Of a stretch of 64,000 bases of DNA, positions 52,988 to 62,118 are shown one piece after another. The stretch is from positions 144,078-208,077 of the forward strand of contig JAENYZ010000002.1 of assembly GCA_016841525.1 (NCBI GenBank), in the 5' to 3' direction. The position numbers and the translations under genes are program-made. Positions within the stretch are counted from its first letter, which is position 1; each line of letters starts with the position of its first letter. Under the pieces are notes generated by a model that did not search any database, was not told the origin of the DNA, and was given only the letters and a program-made list of their open reading frames with translations. This DNA comes from Anaerolineaceae bacterium (GTDB lineage: Bacteria > Chloroflexota > Anaerolineae > Anaerolineales > Anaerolineaceae).

Positions 52988-53144
52988 GATTGATTAATCT
53001 TGCAGATACTACTGGTGAATAATTCAATCCATTACAAATATCCTTTTGTTTCAGTCTATGTTAATACACGATAAGCGTAATGGTTAATAAGATATAACAT
53101 GTTATGATAGCCTAAGACAATTGAATGTTGAGGGAGAACTAATA

Positions 53145-53894
53145 ATGTTGTTGCAGCCTGAAAATGAAATCAAAAGACACACATGGGTCAAATCCCTTAT
53201 CTATCATCTTCTGCCGGGAGTATTAATCGGGGCAGCATATTATTTAATTACGCCTTTTATCCAGGCTGCCGGATACCCATCAGTGATGGCTCTGATTATC
53301 ACAGCTATTATTGTATTAATTCCTGTGGAATTAGGTATCCTCTTTTGGCAAGGAAAGCAGCGGAATGGAAAGTTGTCCTTGAAAGGGGTTGTTCTCTATC
53401 GTCAAAAATTAGCCTGGTGGCAGCTTGCTTTGTGGACCCTGGTGATTTTCATCACCTCTGGTTTGATCATGACAGTATTAAACCCGGTGAGTGCGTTTAT
53501 TAAAGGATGGTTCCATTGGATCCCGGATCATTTGCAATTAGGGATGGGCCTTTCGGAAACCTTCTCACGGGGCAAATTGATCCAGACCTATGCACTTCAC
53601 TTTGTTTTTATAGTTATCATTGCGCCGCTGATCGAGGAGCTGTATTTTCGGGGTTTTTTACTGCCGCGAATGCCTGAAAAGCTGGGTTGGAGCGGTCCCA
53701 TTTTGCACAGTTTGCTGTTTGCCTTATACCATGTCTGGTCCCCATGGATGTTTCTGGCGCGCACCCTGGCTCTGCTGCCGTTGATTTACATCGTGAGATG
53801 GAAGAAAAATATTATTTTGGGGATTGGTGCACACTGGCTGATCAACAGCATCGATTTTGTGATGGGTTTGATTTTTATCATGCAAATTGTGTAA
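53145..53894 (+). CDS. CPBP-family intramembrane metalloprotease
   Basis: 249 residues with about seven transmembrane helices. Active-site motif EELYFRG (motif 1), followed by a HSLLFALYHVW segment (motif 2) and AHWLINS near the C-terminus, as in CAAX-protease/bacteriocin-processing proteins. Bacterial members cleave peptides or act in immunity to bacteriocins; the target here is unknown. ATG at 53145 follows GGGAGAAC. Confidence 0.88.
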   Translation: MLLQPENEIKRHTWVKSLIYHLLPGVLIGAAYYLITPFIQAAGYPSVMALIITAIIVLIPVELGILFWQGKQRNGKLSLKGVVLYRQKLAWWQLALWTLVIFITSGLIMTVLNPVSAFIKGWFHWIPDHLQLGMGLSETFSRGKLIQTYALHFVFIVIIAPLIEELYFRGFLLPRMPEKLGWSGPILHSLLFALYHVWSPWMFLARTLALLPLIYIVRWKKNIILGIGAHWLINSIDFVMGLIFIMQIV

Positions 53895-54267
53895 TTAAAC
53901 ATTAATCGAAGTCTGGTTGTCCCCAGAATGTGTTATCAGAAATTGCTCCAATGAAATACATTTCCATACATGCTTATTATAAAATTGTTGTGCCAATTAT
54001 CCTGGTGCTTTCTACCAACTTGCCGTAGAGCCAGCATATTTAATGGGTGAGTTACAGAATTGTAAAAAATTATTTCTCATAAAGGGAAATAAACCTTGTA
54101 ATTCGTGCAATTTTCACTTGAATTCTTAATCTAAATTAATATATAATAATTATGCAACCAAAGATAAACTGGGCATTTGGGGGAGACAATTACCTGATCC
54201 CAAAATTTCTGCCCATTAAGTTGTTTGCATTTTAGGTTTTAACAACCAAATATTGGAGGGAGTAATC
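53895..54267. promoter_or_regulatory. AT-rich leader region of the giant surface-protein gene
   Basis: 373 bases without a gene. It contains a TATAAT at about 54142-54147 in an A/T tract and a long hairpin at 54170-54215: TGGGCA/TGCCCA as outer stem and TTTGGG/CCCAAA as inner stem. A strong GGAGGG lies just before the ATG. The hairpin may stabilise or regulate the message; no known riboswitch class is recognised. Confidence 0.45.
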
Positions 54268-57200
54268 ATGTTCCGAAAAAACTTTAACAACCCCACTGCT
54301 AAATTTTTACGTCTATTTTTTAGATTTGGAATTATTGCGGTTGTCGTCCTGGGTACTTTTCCACCAGGAATAGCACAAGCAGATGTTGTGAACCAGTCAT
54401 CATTAGCTGCAGAACAAATCATGGTGGAACCGGTTAACTTACCACCGGTATCCGATCTAGACCAGGCGTGGACGCACCCTGCTTCAGTGGCGGAAGATTC
54501 GCCTATGCAGGTTCCGCCTCCGCCAATGTCAATGAGATACCCGAACAGGAATAAACCCCCTTACCCACCAATGCAGGAAATGGAGAAGGATTTATTTAGC
54601 TTTGAACGCAGTGTGGAATCAAGCCAGACGGAAACGGCCCAAGCTTTGTCAAGCGGGGCTTGGAGCATCCCGAGTGGCATTGACCCACGCAGCCTGCCTG
54701 CAGGAATCACTGTTGATTTGACCTATGATGTCGTCATGGGTTTTGTTGACCCTGGTGAAACCGTAAATGTAACCCTGGGGACAGAAGGCTACGGCGCAGC
54801 TGTGGCAGATGGGGTGGGTTTTTTCTGGACGCCTATCTGGCATAACACGGATGGCTACCAGTTGGGCCTTGATTGTGGTGATTCTATCAGTATCGTTGTC
54901 GGGACTGATCCCGCCATTGAAATTGTCCCGCCGTGCATGACGGGTGGGATTGACGTCCTCAATGATCAAGTGCAGGGCAGCATCCCCGGTGATACGGGAG
55001 GGACTTCAGTCACAGCTGCACTGGGTTCATTTGATTTCTACTTTCTATCGGGTGCATTTCCGCCAAGCACCGGTTCTCCCCAGGTTACCGGGGTCACTGC
55101 AGGTGATGGCTCTTTTGGTTTGTCTTTTACTGGTATTGCGGACCTTGGTGCTGAGAGTATGGTTTCGTTAGATATTATCTATGCTAGCGTTAATGTACGC
55201 TCTTACCTCTACCCGGAGTCCCCTGTGTTTATGGTGCAACAGTACAACGCCATCGCGGGATTTGCAGATGTTAATCAAACAGTGTCTGCAACAGTTTATC
55301 AATCGGATGGAACGACTGAGCGCTGGAGCGACAGCACAAACGCGTCCTGGCCGCATGGTTTTTATACATTTTTTGAGCTCCCGATTGAGATTAATGATGT
55401 GATTGAGGTGACTCTGGATGGCGGTCCAACGCTCACGACTGAGGTTATTGAATTGGGGGATTTTAATTTTGATGTAGTCATGGATACTTTAGAAGGAACT
55501 GCGCCTTCGGGTCAGCTTGTGCGTGCCAGCATGCGCCAGTGGTCTGATGAAGATCGGCTTTACAAGGAAGCCTTTGCCACCGCAATCAGCGGTGATACCT
55601 TCGCTATGAGTTTTAGCCCGACAGATCTTCGCTCGCGCGACGAGGTGCTTGTCGTTGTCTCAGATACAAACGGCAACCAGGTGCAAATTGCCAGCGGTCC
55701 GCCTTTTGTGAGCGCGTATATCAGCCTGGATTCAAACCTGGATTGTGTTGTGGGTCGGTTAGATGCGCCAGATTTACCGATTTTTGTCTCTTTGGACAAG
55801 GGTGAAGGGGAGATCTACACCCGTGAGACCGGGTGGACGACGGATGTTGGCAATAAATATGATGTCTGTTTTACAGTGCGGGACAGCGAAGATAATTACG
55901 TAGATTTCAACCTGGGTGATATTGTCACTTTGGAATCTGATGATCCATCGAAATGGTTAGGCTCTGTCGAGGTGGTTGACTTCGCCTGGAGCGGTGATAC
56001 GACCAATGATATCATCAGCGGGACAACGTCTGACGGTGACCTGGAATTGACTGTTCACCAATGGCAGGATGGTTTGTATCCCTTCCACGGGACAGGGACC
56101 ATGCAACTGCCCGTCAGCGGCGGGGGATTTGGCGCCAGCTTTAGCAATTTTGATGTCCGCGATGGGGTAACGATGGACTTTAGCCACTATGATGCTGTAA
56201 CAGGATATGGGATTGAAACGATCAACTGGGGTTACTGGCCAACCCTGGCTTATTTTGAACTCGATCTGCCTTATGGCATCAGCGGCATGGTGAGTAGTCC
56301 TGGCGAAACGGTGGAGGCATGGCTGTATGATACAGATGGCATAACTTTATTGGGCTACACAAATGAGGATGGCGATGATGACCCCTACCGCTTCTGGCTG
56401 GATTTTTTTGTTGAGCATGCCCTTGAGGCTGGTTACAAGGTCGTGGTAAGCACTTCTGGGGGTTGGTCAGGGGAAATGATTGTGCCTGACATGTCTATTG
56501 ATGGCGATGTCAGCACGGATGTGCTTTCTGCAGTTGGACCCACAGGACTGCTCTACCTGGAGGTTTGGAACGATAATTCGTATTTTAGCCAATTTGTGCC
56601 CGGACCGACCGCCCTGCTTGATTTGGGTTATTTTGGTTGGGACCTCCAACTATGTGATGCCATATCGGTCAGCTACCAGGCAGTGGACGGCAATCGTGCC
56701 AGGGTTCAAAGTCAATTATCCGAGGTGTCAGAGGTTGAATTCTTTTTTAACCCTGGCGCTGATGATTGGATGTGGGGGCGTGCTGAACCCGGCACAATGG
56801 TGACTTCTGAAAGGGGCGGTATCACTTTATTCACTACATATGCTGACCCTGCCTGCGGCGGTTGCTGGAATATTGATGAACCCATTGATCTATATCCTGG
56901 GGATATCATCACCGTCAGCGCTGGTGAAGGCCTCATGCCGGTTGTAATCCAAATACCCGATCCGCTGACAGCTTATGCTGATTCAAGTACTGATGAAGTA
57001 TGGGGCCAGATTGACCACTTAGACACTGAAATGGTCGAGGTCCACGGCAATTGGGAGGAGGGTTATCAAGAGGTTTATACAGATTCAAACGGAAATTACT
57101 CAGCAATTTATCCGGATATCCCTCATGGAGCGGATGGATACGTACGCTATTACACAATGGTAAATTGGTCAGACATTGTTTTTCATCAATATTTCCGAAC

Positions 57201-60200
57201 CCCCGACCTGGCCTTAAATGTCAACTACGGTCACGATTGGATTGAGGGATGGTACCCGCCTGGTTATGAAGTTACATTGACCGTTACGGAAAGTGATAAG
57301 TTGACAGAAAAGGCATCCATTACGTTAACCACAGCAGAAATTCCCTGGTGGGGCGGCGGGACGGGTTTTTCAACCAATATTGAAGGCGCTGAGTGGATCG
57401 ATGAACAGCCGGATATCCAGGCTGGTGATTGGGTGCTGGGTGAGGTTGAGGTTGACTCGGTGATTTATTCCTCTGAGGTAAGGGTTGGAACAATCACCGG
57501 TGAGGTGGACATTACAACCAACAGCATCAGCGGGACGATCAATGCGCCCTGGCTGCCCCAGGATGTTGAAGTGTCAATTTGGTGCGATCCATGGGGTGGA
57601 CCAGGCGGCATAGACAGTAAAGGGGATTGGGTGCTGCCGAACGGGGATGATACCTATACCTGCGCATGGGATCCAAGCACAGAATGGGATGTAGAAGCCG
57701 GCCAGGATATTGCGGTTAGCTATGGAACGTCGGAGAATCATTCAATTCAGAATGTCTTCAAGGGTTATACCGATGAATTGATCCTAAACATTCATTACGA
57801 CCATGATTGGATTGAAGGGTATTACGAACCTGATCACACCGTGAACCTGACCGTTTATGATAGTGAAGACCGTGTCAAAGCGACTATCAGCCTGCCGACG
57901 GGTTATATTGAAGATTGGGGAGATACAACGGGCTTTGCCACTTACCAGGAGAGCGCTCAATGGGTGCCCGACCATCCTGATATCCAACCGGGTGACCGGG
58001 TTCACGGCGAAGTTGATGATGGAAGCCAGTTTACGGCGGATGTTGTCATTGGCGATGTAACCGGTGAGCCTGATATTAGTACTGACAGTATCAGCGGCAC
58101 CGTGGATGTCGAATGGCTGCTGCCAGGACCGGTGGACGTGGGGTGTTACATCTGGGAAGAAAACGGCAGGAATGTTTATGATTCAGTTGTGCCAGACGGC
58201 TCAGATAATTATGAGTGCGTGTTTGAAGGTGACAATTACTACGATATTGTCCCCAGCACGAATTTGATGGTGGCTTATTTTGAGCCGGAAGGGCACCAGT
58301 TGATCGGTGACTTTAGCCCGCCAGTAGCGCACCTGAGGGTTGAGAAATGGCTGACGGGCCAAAATGTCACAACAGGCGGCAACGCAGCATTTTATATTCA
58401 ATACAGGAATGAGGGGAATGCGCCAGCCGAAAATGTGACCATCACGGATACTCTGGTAGGGATGACCTATCTCCGAGATACTTCTGGTTTGCCCATCAAC
58501 GGCGGTGATACCGAAAAAACTTGGGATTTAGGCACAGTTGAGCCCGGAGATTGGATCAGTTTCTTCCTGTTTGCTGAAGTGACCGCTGATGAGGGTCAAT
58601 TTGTGAGTAATACGGCGCAGATTAGCACATCCAGCCCCGATATAGGTGATCCAGGTGACAAAATTGGCACATGGGAAGGGAATGTTGCAGGGAATGACAC
58701 CTATCTGAGTGTGGGCAAGGATACCTGGACCTGGAACCCTGCACCTGACCAGGATTTTGTCTATCGTGTGAGCGTGTGCAACAACGGCTCCACGGGCAGC
58801 TCGGCAGTCACCCTGACAGATACGCTGCCAGATCTGGTCAGTTTGGTTTCGTGGTGGGGAGATGAACCGGGATGGACAGAAGTGGATGTCAGTGGTAATC
58901 CACTGGTTCTTGAGCATAGTTGCATCTCCTCCTGGTCTTGCAGCGATATTTATTTCCAGGTGCATTTATCAGATCTTGCAGAGCCTGGGAATGAGTTGAT
59001 CAACCATGCTGCGATCAGTGGGGGTAACGACCTCTCCCCAGATGATAATGAAACGGAAGTGCAGCACAATGTGGGTGAACCTTATATTGACCTGAGGATC
59101 CAACAGAGTTGGCATGGGGGCAGCTTGGTGCCCGGCGGCTATTATCGCTATGGGATGAATTTTAGTAATGACGGCAATGTGGGAATTGCGGGTCCAATTG
59201 CGGTCAAGGCAACACTGCCGCCCGGGACAAGTTATGAGGGATGGGATAGTATGGATTTTGTAAGGGTTGAAGATCCCCCTGTTGTAGATGGGAATGAAAT
59301 TACATGGCAGATTGTAGATGGATTGTTACCGGGTTATTATGGAACAATCGAGGTCTGGGTAGCCGTTGACCCGCTTACAACACCCGGAACAGAACTTAAC
59401 CATTTTGTTGAGATTGATATTCAACCTGAAGAGGATAATATTGATAACAATAGCAGCATGTTCACTGAGACGATCAACGATCACGGCCCCAACCTGCGCA
59501 TTACGAAAAATGGCGGTGTCCACGGTCATGGCGAAGGACACAACCTGTGGTACAACCTGCATGTTGAAAACATTGGCGATCAGACGGTAAATGATATCGT
59601 CGTGACGGATTACTACCCAACCGGTATGGAACTGGATGGCGAGATATCTACCAACTACACTGAAGGATGGTCCTGGTGGGATAATGATCCGGAGGACCAG
59701 GCTTTCAGCGTCTATCTTGAATATGTAGGACCGGGATGGACTTTTGACATCGATTTCAATACGGTCATCCCTGGTGAAGATCCACTAGAGCCTGGTGTGG
59801 TCTATGAGAATCTGGCTGAAGTTCATCCAATGGTGGGTGATGTGAATCCGGACGACAATACGACAAGCTACATCATGGCGACCGGGCCGGATATGTACGT
59901 GGAGAAAACACTAGAGACGGGCACATTCTTACCTGATGAGCAAGTTACTTATCTGCTCACTTTTGGGAACATGCATCGTAATAATGAATGGTGGTGGAAC
60001 ATGACGGGTAATGCCACCATCACCGATATATTGCCAGAAGGAATGAGTTATGTTTCCGCTGAGTTGCACTGGTGTGAGAGTACGGAATGGTGTCAAGCTG
60101 ACCCGATTATCGATGGACAAATCTTGACCTGGAACCTGTACCCGATAGGCAGATCCAATTGGAATGAAATCCGATTGACTGTCGAAATCGGTGATGTTGA

Positions 60201-60348
60201 GCAAACCAACCCCCTCATCAATGAAATAATGATTGTGAGCGACCAACCCCTGGTCGATGTTGATCCTTACACGGATAATAACTTCAGCTTCTATGATCCT
60301 GGATTAGTTGTGACTTTCAGCACCTTTTTACCCCTGATCCTACGTTAG
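54268..60348 (+). CDS. Giant secreted surface protein with tandem repeats and DUF11 domains
   Basis: About 2,026 residues. A Sec signal peptide (ends near AQA, residue 40) is followed by a Pro-rich spacer, then a long series of beta-sandwich-like units with recurring GD-x-ITV, SGTxxxG and ETVxxxL patterns. A duplicated unit of about 190 residues opens HDWIEGWY (nt 57234) and again HDWIEGYY (nt 57804), each containing D.SISGT. From nt 58330 onward four to five DUF11 repeats follow (FYIQYRNEGNAPAENVTITDTL and similar). The C-terminus is a short hydrophobic STFLPLILR. Likely a cell-surface or sheath protein; no catalytic motif. GGAGGG supports the ATG. Confidence 0.85.
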   Translation: MFRKNFNNPTAKFLRLFFRFGIIAVVVLGTFPPGIAQADVVNQSSLAAEQIMVEPVNLPPVSDLDQAWTHPASVAEDSPMQVPPPPMSMRYPNRNKPPYPPMQEMEKDLFSFERSVESSQTETAQALSSGAWSIPSGIDPRSLPAGITVDLTYDVVMGFVDPGETVNVTLGTEGYGAAVADGVGFFWTPIWHNTDGYQLGLDCGDSISIVVGTDPAIEIVPPCMTGGIDVLNDQVQGSIPGDTGGTSVTAALGSFDFYFLSGAFPPSTGSPQVTGVTAGDGSFGLSFTGIADLGAESMVSLDIIYASVNVRSYLYPESPVFMVQQYNAIAGFADVNQTVSATVYQSDGTTERWSDSTNASWPHGFYTFFELPIEINDVIEVTLDGGPTLTTEVIELGDFNFDVVMDTLEGTAPSGQLVRASMRQWSDEDRLYKEAFATAISGDTFAMSFSPTDLRSRDEVLVVVSDTNGNQVQIASGPPFVSAYISLDSNLDCVVGRLDAPDLPIFVSLDKGEGEIYTRETGWTTDVGNKYDVCFTVRDSEDNYVDFNLGDIVTLESDDPSKWLGSVEVVDFAWSGDTTNDIISGTTSDGDLELTVHQWQDGLYPFHGTGTMQLPVSGGGFGASFSNFDVRDGVTMDFSHYDAVTGYGIETINWGYWPTLAYFELDLPYGISGMVSSPGETVEAWLYDTDGITLLGYTNEDGDDDPYRFWLDFFVEHALEAGYKVVVSTSGGWSGEMIVPDMSIDGDVSTDVLSAVGPTGLLYLEVWNDNSYFSQFVPGPTALLDLGYFGWDLQLCDAISVSYQAVDGNRARVQSQLSEVSEVEFFFNPGADDWMWGRAEPGTMVTSERGGITLFTTYADPACGGCWNIDEPIDLYPGDIITVSAGEGLMPVVIQIPDPLTAYADSSTDEVWGQIDHLDTEMVEVHGNWEEGYQEVYTDSNGNYSAIYPDIPHGADGYVRYYTMVNWSDIVFHQYFRTPDLALNVNYGHDWIEGWYPPGYEVTLTVTESDKLTEKASITLTTAEIPWWGGGTGFSTNIEGAEWIDEQPDIQAGDWVLGEVEVDSVIYSSEVRVGTITGEVDITTNSISGTINAPWLPQDVEVSIWCDPWGGPGGIDSKGDWVLPNGDDTYTCAWDPSTEWDVEAGQDIAVSYGTSENHSIQNVFKGYTDELILNIHYDHDWIEGYYEPDHTVNLTVYDSEDRVKATISLPTGYIEDWGDTTGFATYQESAQWVPDHPDIQPGDRVHGEVDDGSQFTADVVIGDVTGEPDISTDSISGTVDVEWLLPGPVDVGCYIWEENGRNVYDSVVPDGSDNYECVFEGDNYYDIVPSTNLMVAYFEPEGHQLIGDFSPPVAHLRVEKWLTGQNVTTGGNAAFYIQYRNEGNAPAENVTITDTLVGMTYLRDTSGLPINGGDTEKTWDLGTVEPGDWISFFLFAEVTADEGQFVSNTAQISTSSPDIGDPGDKIGTWEGNVAGNDTYLSVGKDTWTWNPAPDQDFVYRVSVCNNGSTGSSAVTLTDTLPDLVSLVSWWGDEPGWTEVDVSGNPLVLEHSCISSWSCSDIYFQVHLSDLAEPGNELINHAAISGGNDLSPDDNETEVQHNVGEPYIDLRIQQSWHGGSLVPGGYYRYGMNFSNDGNVGIAGPIAVKATLPPGTSYEGWDSMDFVRVEDPPVVDGNEITWQIVDGLLPGYYGTIEVWVAVDPLTTPGTELNHFVEIDIQPEEDNIDNNSSMFTETINDHGPNLRITKNGGVHGHGEGHNLWYNLHVENIGDQTVNDIVVTDYYPTGMELDGEISTNYTEGWSWWDNDPEDQAFSVYLEYVGPGWTFDIDFNTVIPGEDPLEPGVVYENLAEVHPMVGDVNPDDNTTSYIMATGPDMYVEKTLETGTFLPDEQVTYLLTFGNMHRNNEWWWNMTGNATITDILPEGMSYVSAELHWCESTEWCQADPIIDGQILTWNLYPIGRSNWNEIRLTVEIGDVEQTNPLINEIMIVSDQPLVDVDPYTDNNFSFYDPGLVVTFSTFLPLILR

Positions 60349-60370
60349 TCCCCAGGCATAAGAAATGAAT

Positions 60371-60404
60371 AATGGGGCTGCTTTGATGAGCAGCCCCATT
60401 TATT
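60371..60404. terminator. Terminator after the surface-protein gene
   Basis: AATGGGGCTGCT and AGCAGCCCCATT pair perfectly around a 6-base loop, followed by a T-rich tract; it lies between convergent genes. Confidence 0.9.
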
Positions 60405-60425
60405 TTAAGCATGATCTTTAAATGT

Positions 60426-61832
60426 TTAATCTTCTGGTTTTCTCGCCACGACTACCAGGGACAAGCCCTTCCAGGGCAGGATGGGATCAATCAACTTGAA
60501 AAGGGGCACCAGCATGTTGAAAGCCTTGAGACCAACCCGACCGATGGCATTTTGTTTGGCGATTTTCCCCCGGTACCACCAACCAATCACCCCAATTTTG
60601 TTGAGCGTGAAACATTCTTCAACTTGATAACCAAAGTCGTTGAAAAGCGAAATTAGTTGTTCCTTATCATAGCGTCGATAGTGACCGATCGCTGAATCGA
60701 GACTGGAATAGAGCTTTTCGCCGTGAGGCACGATGAAAATCATGTTCCCGCCTGGTTTAAGAACCTGGTCTGCATGGGCAATGACTGCCCGGTCATCTTC
60801 AATGTGTTCAAGCACATTGGAACACAAAATTGAATCTGGCTGGGGCAGGTCAAACGGAGGCGCCTGGGTAATATCCCATTCTCGGACTTCTACTCCTGGT
60901 GTATTGAGATAAGCATTCCGCAGCACTTCCAGGTAGACCGGGTCCGTCTCAGTGGCGATCACGTCCGTGTACTGCATCAGGATTCGCACGTTATTGCCGA
61001 TACCGGAGCCGATCTCCAAAAGCAAATCGCCGACATAGGGACGGGTGCGCTTAAGGGTCCATTCGGTGTATTTAGGAGCGGCTTCCATATCGATCAGATT
61101 TTTGTGACCATAATCCCCCTGGAACATATCATCGATCAACCAGAACTTGAAAATCGTCCAGAGCGCTTTGAAACCATCTGACCAGGTGATCTTCTTCCCC
61201 TCAGCGTAGGTGCGTCCGTGGTAGCTGATGGGCACCTCGAAAATGCGCAGTTTCCGTTTGGCAAATTTTGCCGTCAATTCCGGTTCGATGCCAAAGTCAT
61301 TTGACCGGATTGGGATGGTCTTGGCAACATGCAGGCGGAAGGCTTTGTAACAGGTTTCCATATCCGTCAGGTTGAGGTCGGTGAACCAGTTACTGATGAA
61401 GGTTAAAAGGCGGTTGGCAATGGTATGCCGGAAGTAGAGCACCCTTCTATGTTCTCGCTCTGCAAAGCGGGATCCGTAGACCACATCCGCGTCGCCGTCA
61501 ATGATTGGTTTAAGCACAACCTTATAATCCTGTGGGTCATATTCCAGGTCCGCGTCCTGGATGATGGCGATGTCGCCGGATGCTGTCTGGATGGCAACGC
61601 GGATAGCATTGCCCTTCCCCTGGTTTTGTTCTAGCAAAACTGGCACGATGGATTCGGGGTTTTCCTGGTGCAATTCATGGATGATGTCGATGGAACCGTC
61701 GGTGGATTGATCGTCGACAATCACCAGTTCCATTTCGTCCACGTCCGGAACCTCTTGTTCCAGGACGCGTTGAACAATCTCCCGAAGGGTGCGGCGTTCG
61801 TTGTAAACGGGCATGAGGACAGATAATTTCAT
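60426..61832 (-). CDS. Fused GT2 glycosyltransferase and SAM methyltransferase
   Basis: 468 residues. Residues 1-235 are a GT2 domain (LSVLMPVYNERRTL, VIVDDQSTDGS, QDADLEYDPQDY, FGIEPELTAKFAKR), closest to dolichyl/polyprenyl-phosphate mannosyl- or glucosyltransferases. Residues 255-440 are a class I methyltransferase (LLLEIGSGIGNNVRIL, CSNVLEHIEDDRAVI, VLKPGGNMIFIVP). The frame is continuous, so this is a genuine fusion. Sugar transfer plus methylation of the glycan or carrier is inferred. No transmembrane segment is evident. Confidence 0.88.
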   Translation of the reverse strand: MKLSVLMPVYNERRTLREIVQRVLEQEVPDVDEMELVIVDDQSTDGSIDIIHELHQENPESIVPVLLEQNQGKGNAIRVAIQTASGDIAIIQDADLEYDPQDYKVVLKPIIDGDADVVYGSRFAEREHRRVLYFRHTIANRLLTFISNWFTDLNLTDMETCYKAFRLHVAKTIPIRSNDFGIEPELTAKFAKRKLRIFEVPISYHGRTYAEGKKITWSDGFKALWTIFKFWLIDDMFQGDYGHKNLIDMEAAPKYTEWTLKRTRPYVGDLLLEIGSGIGNNVRILMQYTDVIATETDPVYLEVLRNAYLNTPGVEVREWDITQAPPFDLPQPDSILCSNVLEHIEDDRAVIAHADQVLKPGGNMIFIVPHGEKLYSSLDSAIGHYRRYDKEQLISLFNDFGYQVEECFTLNKIGVIGWWYRGKIAKQNAIGRVGLKAFNMLVPLFKLIDPILPWKGLSLVVVARKPED

Positions 61833-62118
61833 AGAAAAATTCCTTGGTTAGGATTATAACACGGGGGATAGGAAGGGAAAGCGCAATAAATTGAATTTTG
61901 GTTGAGATAATCTTCGGTATTCTTAGGATTAATAATCAGCTTCTTGCTGACATTATTATCGGCCTTAAGGCCTCACTCCATAAAGGTGAGCGCTTTGATA
62001 AGAAAGTTATTTTATTGGGGTAAAGGAAAAGCTTTTTAAGAAGGGGCGTTTTTCCAGCTATAATTGACCTTGTCCGATATTGTATTTTTATCCCCACAAA
62101 TCACCTTCGGAGGATCTT

